This document shows, in pieces, positions 58,000-64,000 of a stretch of DNA of 64,000 bases (positions within the stretch are counted from its first letter, which is position 1; every line of letters begins with the position of its first letter). The stretch is from Adiantum capillus-veneris (taxonomy: Eukaryota > Streptophyta > Polypodiopsida > Polypodiales > Pteridaceae). The stretch is from contig CM043952.1 in the NCBI GenBank assembly GCA_014529385.2, forward strand, positions 151,431,057 through 151,495,056. Reading direction: 5' to 3'. The translations under genes and the position numbers were made by a program. The notes under the pieces are model-generated. The model worked only from the letters and a program-made list of their open reading frames with translations. It had not been told where the DNA came from and made no database searches.

Positions 58000-58800
58000 G
58001 AGCATACAGAGGTTTGGCAATGATTGCGTACATATAGATAAATCTTCTATGGTAACCACAATGTCCCATAAAGGCTTGTACCTCTCTAAATGTTGGAAGA
58101 GAAAGAATCACTTCTATCTTCTCAAGGTCTGTAGAAATGCCATTTTTGGACACAATGTGCCCTAAAATCTTCCCCAGTGTTACCATGAAGACACACTTCT
58201 TCGGATTTAAGCAGATACGATAATTTTTTATTTCTTGAAGATCTTTTTCAGATGCTCTATGTGTTTGTTTCTCAGGAGAGAATGCATGCATAAGTTATCC
58301 ATGTAAATTACTAAAAATTGTCTTAGATACTCTTTGAACGCACGACTCATTAGCCTTTGGAATGTGGGAGGTGCGTTCTTTCATCCAAATGGTAGTACTC
58401 TATAAGCAAATATGTCCCACTCTGTTGCAAAGGCTGTCTTATGCTGATCCTTTGGCTTTATGGCAAGTTGATTGTAGTCTAAAAAGCCATCAAGAAAGTT
58501 GTAAGCTTCCTTGTCCACAACTCTCTCAATCACATGATTAATAATCCATAAGGGATAATTATCTTTGGTGGTGGGAGTGTTTATGTATTTGAGATTTACA
58601 CAAACTTGCAATTTATCATTCTTTTTAGGCACTACCACAATTGGTGACAACCAATCTGTGTGTTCAATCCCATAGATAAACTCCACTTTCTTAAGCTTGT
58701 CTATCTCCTCTTTGATCTTTTTGGTGAAAGTTTCATTGTACGTATAGAAACGTTGTCTGCGAGGTTTGGCATCACTCTTAAGGGGTTATACAAATTGGCG
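58000..58800 (-). pseudogene. Reverse transcriptase of second Tat/Athila-like element
   Basis: YNETFTKKIKEEIDKLKKVE, EHTDWLSPIVVVPKKNDKLQ, NHVIERVVDKEAYNFLDGFL, DIFAYRVLPFG, then FLVIYMDNLCMHS where YxDD should be: the second Asp is Asn. GKILGHIVSKNGISTDLEKI and AFMGHCGYHRRFIYMYAIIA follow. Stops at 58381 and near 58230. Confidence 0.85.
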
Positions 58801-60404
58801 AGTGAGTGTTTCCAAGCAATAAGATAATCAAGCAAGTCCCTTTAGACATTCTTTATTACTTAGAGAAAATTCCAAAAGTGCAAGCAGGTTTTCCAATGTG
58901 TGTGGTGTTGCTCTCATCACCACAAAGATCATTGTCATCAAAGCCCTCTATGATGACTAACACAGAGCACACTTCATCACTGCATAGAGGATCGTGAGCC
59001 CAAAATCCTCATCCTTTTCTTTGAGAGGCTCTCCTAATTGTAGGACTACACACAAGTTTTCAGAAAACTAAACAACCCTTCAAATCACTGCACAATCACT
59101 ACTAACATTTGTATTTTACACAATGTCATTTATCATGTAATCAATGTACTCATTGTAATCAACACACCCATTCTATGTTGAAAGCCAAGCATGAGGTAAA
59201 GTCTAGCTGTTATGAGCAAGCCACGATAACAAAATAATATCATATCTTCATTCTTATGAGGAGATACCAAAGATGAAGTTGCCTTATTACAACAACAAAA
59301 ACATTTTAGATTAGGATGCCTTTATGTCACAAATTAAATAATCTTAATCACACAATGCAACTACACGACATTGTTTGAGCTAGTGATTTTTTAATCATGT
59401 GAAGAACTAATCAATTTCAAAATGCTGCTAAATATTGAAGAATCTATATCTACAATATCATTATAAAAGGAAATCTAAGTTTTTCCTTCCTTCCATTGCC
59501 TCTATCTTCAAACTCACTTTACCTAATGACAATGGCCATGTTCAATGTGATTACCAATTGCTAGCTATTTGGGAGCTTTGAAAAAAAAACTAAACCAGAA
59601 ATACTATTGTCACTCTACTTTATCAAAACAAAATCATTAAGAAAGAAGACAAGTTGTTGCATTCATGACATCAAACATTCATAACATTAAAGAGAGAAAT
59701 TTATTGAATGGAACAAAAAGAAATCCCTAATCCCTTGAATCATGGAACAAAAGAAATAGCCCCCAGCTTGCCGCAAGTGTCAGCGGATGCGGAACCATTC
59801 CGTGTTGGTGTGAGACTGTTACGATAGAGCTGTTGATGCTTGCAACAAGTTGAGGGCATGCACCTACCATCTATTGTTCTAGCACTTTTCACTTGTATTA
59901 TCCACTTGGAATAGATTTCCATATATAGGATGATCGCCATGTTATTTTTTGATGGGACACACAGGCCAAGTGCTTTTTCTTGCGGGCTGGCAATATCAGT
60001 TGACATCGAGGGTTGGACAAGTAGCCAACTTCCTTCATTTCTTTCTGGTCTTGCAAACTGTAACTTTAATGTACCTATCCTACATGCAAACGCACCAAGT
60101 CTTCCACATCCTTTTTGATATGCTGACTAGCAATGATCATGTTATGCATGTCCTTGATTATATTTTGAGTGCAAAAATTTGGCTACTTTTCGTGGGTGCC
60201 CTAGGTTGTGGCATCATTGTAGCATGTACAACAAGTCACTTGTCTTATTAACATTAAGACTGGTTTTGACAAAACATGATCTTCAAAGTATGCAAAACAC
60301 CGGACACTTTGTTTTTGCAAACAATCCCTTGCCCTACCTCTGCAATTTTTATGATTGAACACATTCACTCAAATATAGTTCCTGCAAATTTTTGGCACAT
60401 GGAC
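58801..60404. other. Intergenic sequence, no gene recognised
   Basis: AT-rich. Open frames at 59740-60006 (minus) and 59949-60251 (plus) overlap each other and match nothing I know. Confidence 0.5.
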
Positions 60405-60735
60405 ATGGGTCTTGCTTCTATCCAAGTAGTAGTTCTAAAGTCCATTTCCTTCTAGGTGTTTTGGATTCTTGTAGTTTTTCTGGCAATTCACACTTTTCCC
60501 AATTGGGAGGAGTGCAGGTGCACTTGCTGGGGCTATTCTCACAATTGTGTTTAAAATGGAAACAACAAAATACGCATATGGGGCCATTAAAGACCTGGCC
60601 ATATTGGGCCTCCTCTTTGACACCGTGATAGTGAGTGTATATTTAGAAAAAGGAGACATATTAATGTTTTTGGCTCGTGTTGTATCATAAGGTGGAAAGC
60701 ACCTTTTGTGTAGAGTGTGCACAAACAAAGCATGA
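60405..60735 (+). pseudogene. Lsi2-like silicon efflux transporter, N-terminal fragment
   Basis: Lsi2 proteins are plasma-membrane silicic-acid efflux carriers of the ArsB/citrate-transporter superfamily. ATG at 60405 gives MGLASIQVVVLKSISF, a TAG at 60453, then VFWILVVFLAIHTFP. A one-base shift near 60500 leads to PIGRSAGALAGAILTIVFK, AYGAIKDLAILGLLFD, TVIVSVYLEKGDILMFLARV, a TAA at 60688 and GGKHLLCRVC. Order and spacing follow the first ~105 residues of plant Lsi2, covering its first membrane helices. The match ends at CRVC (about 60720) and nothing of the remaining ~400 residues is visible. A pseudogene or a captured exon; identity is from memory. Confidence 0.7.
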
Positions 60736-60829
60736 TGTTAATTAGTGTTAGAGTTTGTGTTGAAGCTTTGCATGCAGAAAACATACAGTAAAAGCCTTTT
60801 CTATTGACAACCAATGAAATATAGGTTCT

Positions 60830-60950
60830 GTTGTTGAAGTCCTTTCTACTCGCATTGGCAACTAGTGCAAGAAGGTTATGTTGCCGAAGCCTTTTCTTCT
60901 GGCAATGGCAACCAATGCAATAAAGTTATGTTGCCAAAGCCTTTCTGCTC
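60830..60950. repeat. 50-bp tandem repeat, ~2.4 copies
   Basis: Units containing TTATGTTGCC(G/A)AAGCC at 60876 and 60926 are exactly 50 bp apart. A partial third unit (TTGTTGAAGTCCTTTCTACT) precedes them. Confidence 0.75.
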
Positions 60951-61536
60951 ACTATCCTCACATTGTCTTTGCCCTTGTGATCCCTATCAAAACCAGTCCG
61001 CGCTGATGTGGAACGGTTCCAATAGGTTCATGATATACAATGCACGTTTTTGGTTTTTTTAATAAAATCATCTCTAGGAGTTGAAGTAGGCCGTTGTGCA
61101 CAGCTGCAACGTTGTCGGCTCCATTTCATTGGTCAGCCAAATACACCATGTTGCCTAGAGTTCATTGGGCGGATAGGCGAGCAAACATGATGCATGCTTT
61201 TGTTTTTGGGATTTATTGGTGGTCGAATAGGCTGCATGCGACTGTCAATGCGAAGGGCAGCAAGGGCCAAATGTCAGATGGAGGGGGAGGGGCTCGACTC
61301 TCAAGGGAGGTGTCTCTATGAGTTGATGCATGATGGTGGCATCTCCAGGTCCATGCATCCTGCAAGACGTGCACAGAGAAGCCGCCAGGCCTGCAGGTGT
61401 AAGCTGAGGCATAAATTTCTCGAGCACTAGTGCCGCCGCCATGAAGACCAAAGTAACATGTTTTTTTTTTCTTTTTTTTACGGTTGCAGCTGAAGACTAG
61501 TGAGGGGTACGGTCACGCAGAAAGGTTCAATCTTTT
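60951..61536. other. Intergenic sequence, no gene recognised
   Basis: No domain identified. GC content is higher around 61250-61440 than in the surroundings. Confidence 0.4.
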
Positions 61537-61540
61537 TTTT

Positions 61541-62048
61541 TAAAGAGAAAATTGTCAAAATACTCCTCTAATTTGTGGAATTTTCCAAAATACCCCTCAA
61601 ATTTCAAGAATTCCCAAATTACCCCCAATATTATGTCATAAATTCCCAAAATGCCCTTCAAATTTTCCGAAATTCCCAAAATACCCCTGGTTGCCAGATT
61701 AAATTTCCCAAAGAATCAAACATTTGTAGCTTTAATAAGAAGATTGATTTTCTATCAATACAAGATGCTAAAACTAGAAGTTGAGTTGGTTATTTAGGCC
61801 TTGGGGATGAATTGCTTCGTTGTTTTTAGACATAACTGCCTTTTTTAACGAGGTAGTTTGTGACAAATTACATGCTAAGCACTCAGAAACGGATCTCAAT
61901 TGTCAAAAAGGAATAAAGAGTAGAAAATCTTGAACAATCCAAGTGAAATAGATACAAGGGTATTTTGGGAATTTTTGAAATTTGAGGGGTATTTTGGGAA
62001 TTTCCACAAATTAGACTCGGGTATTTTGGTAATTTTCCCTAAAAAAAC
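61541..62048. mobile_element. Foldback MITE with ~75-bp inverted ends
   Basis: Left arm (AAAATACTCCTCTAATTTGTGG, then AAAATACCCCTCAAATTTC) is repeated inverted at 61960-62045 (GAAATTTGAGGGGTATTTTG, then GGTATTTTGGTAATTTTCCC). The left arm also holds further AAAATACCCC-type units. About 500 bp, no coding capacity. The family is not determined. Confidence 0.75.
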
Positions 62049-62483
62049 TTCAAGCAAACTAGGGATCTATTGTAGCATGTGGTGCCACTTGCAAAGAAAA
62101 TGGCACCACAGGCATATAATTCAATTGTGGGCCTCTTTGGCAAATGATGGCGAGGAGGCATGATGTTGAGGTGTTTACAACGGATGACAATACAATATCA
62201 CCTGCAATGTGATGGCGAGCAATGGGAAGGCTTTTTTCTTCCATGATTGAAGGGAATGGGGTAGTGGATTGCAGCCACAGACGTCAGAGTATAGAAGAAA
62301 TAACTATGCTCCTGCGTGGTTGCTCTTGTTTACGTGTTGGTGCAAAGGAGACTGGAAAGATTTGGAAGATTTAAATTGCCATTATGTGAGTGAGGCAAGC
62401 CTGGATATCCTATGACCTTGGCTTTTTTCAGTAGTGAGAGCACGCACAATATAGGAGCTTTTAAAAAATTTTTGCTTCATGAC
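62049..62483. other. Intergenic sequence, no gene recognised
   Basis: No frame or repeat assigned between the MITE and the copia LTR. Confidence 0.4.
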
Positions 62484-62488
62484 ATTAC

Positions 62489-62715
62489 TGTTGGAATTAG
62501 GGTTGCAGAGAAACACACACAGCTTGGAGAAGACGAAGGAAGCTCAAGGCACACAATAGAGAGTGTGTTGCTTAGTGTGCAATGGAAAGATAGATAGCCC
62601 TAGAGTGATGGGCGTATATACAATGCATGGGGGAAAAAACCTCCTAAAGAGGGAAAAAATGCCCCGGCGGTCCTAGTGTGTTCACACACATCACTACCAC
62701 ATGTATATGGTAACA
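62489..62715 (-). repeat. 3' LTR of right-edge copia element
   Basis: 227 bp. On the minus strand TGTTACCATATAC...ATTCCAACA, with TG/CA ends. It contains GCATTGTATATACGCCC, a TATA-like site. Confidence 0.85.
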
Positions 62716-62790
62716 AATCCCCCCTGGAGTGATGCGGTGAACGAGAGCTGGCACATGAGTAAAGGGAAGTGCCATGCTCTGAGGATAGGA

Positions 62791-64000
62791 TCAGTCCACA
62801 AAGGGGAGTAAGTCCAAAGCTTTGCGGAAAGCTTCAAGCTTCTCACGAGACAATGCCTTTGTGAAAAGATCTGCAAGGTTGTCCTGTGTTGGCACATAAG
62901 CCAAGCTGATCTCTCCTGCTGAGAGCCTCTCCCTGACATAGTGGTAATGCACCTCAATGTGCTTTGTGCGAGCATGAAAAACTGGGTTCCTCGCAACTGC
63001 CAATGCGCTCTGACTGTCAGTGTAGATAGTGTTGGCAGTGTCTTGTCCAACACCCAAGTCAGCCATAAGGCGTCTGAGCCATACACACTCAACCGTAGCT
63101 GTGAAGACTGCCCTGTACTCAGCCTCACAACTCGAAGTGGCCACAGTAGGTTGCTTCTTGCTCAACCATGATATACATGAACTGCCAAGCATGAAACAAA
63201 AACCACTTGTGGACACTCGCGTGTCAAAACAACCAGCCCAATCTGAGTCTGAAAAAGCATGTAAGTCTGGCGGCAATGATCCCCCCTTGGGATAAAACAA
63301 GCCAAGATGTAAAGTGCCACTAAGGTAGTGGAAAATCCTCTTGACAGCCTGCCAATGCTTAGACCCTGGGCTATGCATAAATCTGCTGACCTGCGAGACT
63401 GCAAACTGAATATCTGGCCTCGTGTTGCATACATAAATGAGGCAGCCAACAGCAGTTTGGTAAAGAGTGACATCAGCAGGATCGCCAGCATCATGTAGAC
63501 TCAACTTCAAACCTGTTTCCATGGGAGTGGCAATAGTTCTGCAATCCTCAAGTCCAAACTTACATAGCAATGTCTCTATGTAACTTTTCTGACACAAGGC
63601 AATACCACCATCACACTGCTTAAACTGTATACCCAAGTAATGATGCAACAGCCCCAAATCTTTCATCTTGAAAGTAGCATTCAAATCAGCCTTAAATTCA
63701 GCAATATGTCTCTCATTTGGTCCAGTGATCAGCAAATCATCAACATAAAGAACCACAATGAGAAATACATCATCCTCACGCTTTACATACAATGTGCTTT
63801 CTGTTGGACTGTTACGAAAGCCTCGTTTAACCAAATGAGTGTCAGCTTTCTCATACCAAGAACGAGGAGATTGCTTCAACCCATACAAAGCCTTCTTACA
63901 TTTGCACACTTTGTCCTCTTGTCCTTTTATGACAAAACCGCGAAGCTGCGTTACATAAACTTCCTCAAATATGTCACCATTCAAGAAAGCAGTAACAATG
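62791..64000 (-). CDS. copia pol: RT C-terminal part and RNase H, open to window edge
   Basis: Uninterrupted for over 400 codons and open at the right edge (TAFLNGDIFEEVYV). RT: CKKALYGLKQSPRSWYEKAD, VVLYVDDLLITG (intact YVDD), FKMKDLGLLHHYLGIQF. Then YQTAVGCLIYVCNTRPDIQF and SRFMHSPGSKHWQAVKRIF. RNase H: FSDSDWAGCFDTRVSTSGF, EAEYRAVFTATVE, YTDSQSALAVARNPVFHARTK, DNLADLFTKALS, so its D-E-D residues are present. It stops at 62791, just before the PPT. No defect is visible; gag, protease and integrase are outside the window. Confidence 0.95.
   Translation of the reverse strand, partial: IVTAFLNGDIFEEVYVTQLRGFVIKGQEDKVCKCKKALYGLKQSPRSWYEKADTHLVKRGFRNSPTESTLYVKREDDVFLIVVLYVDDLLITGPNERHIAEFKADLNATFKMKDLGLLHHYLGIQFKQCDGGIALCQKSYIETLLCKFGLEDCRTIATPMETGLKLSLHDAGDPADVTLYQTAVGCLIYVCNTRPDIQFAVSQVSRFMHSPGSKHWQAVKRIFHYLSGTLHLGLFYPKGGSLPPDLHAFSDSDWAGCFDTRVSTSGFCFMLGSSCISWLSKKQPTVATSSCEAEYRAVFTATVECVWLRRLMADLGVGQDTANTIYTDSQSALAVARNPVFHARTKHIEVHYHYVRERLSAGEISLAYVPTQDNLADLFTKALSREKLEAFRKALDLLPFVD

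Larger units (their letters stand above)
55640..58800 (-). mobile_element. Second Tat/Athila-like Ty3 element, internal fragment
   Basis: No LTRs found. In transcript order: RT (58800-58000), RNase H (about 57990-56950, with a MITE inside), two H2C2 modules, integrase start, then a direct jump to a coiled-coil remnant. Protein fragments match the 18-kb element closely (PTTKDNYPLWIINHVIERVV; EFIYGIEHTDW). It supplies the RT and RNase H parts missing there. Confidence 0.8.
62484..64000 (-). mobile_element. Ty1/copia retrotransposon, 3' end (continues off right edge)
   Basis: 3' LTR 62489-62715, preceded on the element strand by a PPT (AGGGGGGATT, 62716-62725) and the end of pol. ATTAC at 62484-62488 is the likely target duplication, but its partner is outside the window. 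The open pol frame suggests a recent copy. Confidence 0.9.

Noticed and set aside
59740-60251. Overlapping opposite-strand frames of 88 and 100 codons
   Set aside because: No domain, mutual overlap, no start or splice context that favours either.
61094-61430. Possible later exon of the Lsi2-like gene
   Set aside because: I compared it with what I recall of Lsi2 after the first helices and found no match.

Overview
This is nuclear DNA from a land plant with a large, repeat-rich genome. The evidence is a spliced nuclear gene for a chloroplast PPR protein (a GUN1 orthologue), a fragment of a plant Lsi2-type silicon transporter, plant-type Ty3 and Ty1/copia LTR retrotransposons with tRNA-Met-i or tRNA-Asp primer sites, LINEs, MITEs and long GA/CT microsatellites. 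The moderate distance of GUN1 from its flowering-plant counterpart and the nested-retroelement landscape would suit a fern, but the sequence does not prove this.

Layout. 1-3.3 kb: three exons of GUN1 on the minus strand, with the C-terminal SMR exon(s) off the left edge, a poly-G tract in the 5' region and a CT-rich tract upstream. 4.05-22.21 kb: one 18-kb Ty3-type (Tat/Athila-like) retrotransposon on the minus strand. In transcript order it has 5' LTR, a tRNA-Asp-like PBS, a long leader with a spaced palindrome array, gag, protease, a truncated RT, duplicated H2C2 modules, integrase, a second retropepsin-like ORF, a second palindrome array, a long coiled-coil ORF (called ORF3 here), PPT and 3' LTR. 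22.2-26.6 kb: a PPR-like relic, a LINE 3' fragment, microsatellites and a GTAC cluster. 26.6-32.8 kb: a decayed copia element on the plus strand, inserted into another copy of ORF3. 34.2-43.1 kb: a young Ty3 chromovirus on the minus strand, inserted in a LINE-like sequence whose uninterrupted relative lies at 54.9 kb. 43.6-48.8 kb: a GA/CT foldback, a LINE ORF1-like relic, and LTR copies, two of them head to head as a 0.9-kb-arm inverted repeat. 49-51.1 kb: an unidentified coding relic. 52.6-55.3 kb: a LINE. 55.6-58.8 kb: a second, deleted Tat/Athila-like element with a MITE in its RNase H. 60.4-60.7 kb: an Lsi2-like pseudogene fragment. 61.5-62.05 kb: a foldback MITE. 62.5-64 kb: the 3' end of a copia element with an open pol frame, running off the right edge.

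The only clearly functional host gene is GUN1. The most unusual material is the Ty3 lineage represented at 4-22 kb, 26.4/32.8 kb and 55.6-58.8 kb. It combines an extra downstream coiled-coil ORF conserved at protein level, a tandemly duplicated linker plus integrase zinc-binding module, a second protease-like ORF, and two arrays of a 20-22 bp palindrome. Most of its frames are broken, largely by TGA/TAA/TAG codons of the kind C-to-T decay of methylated DNA produces.
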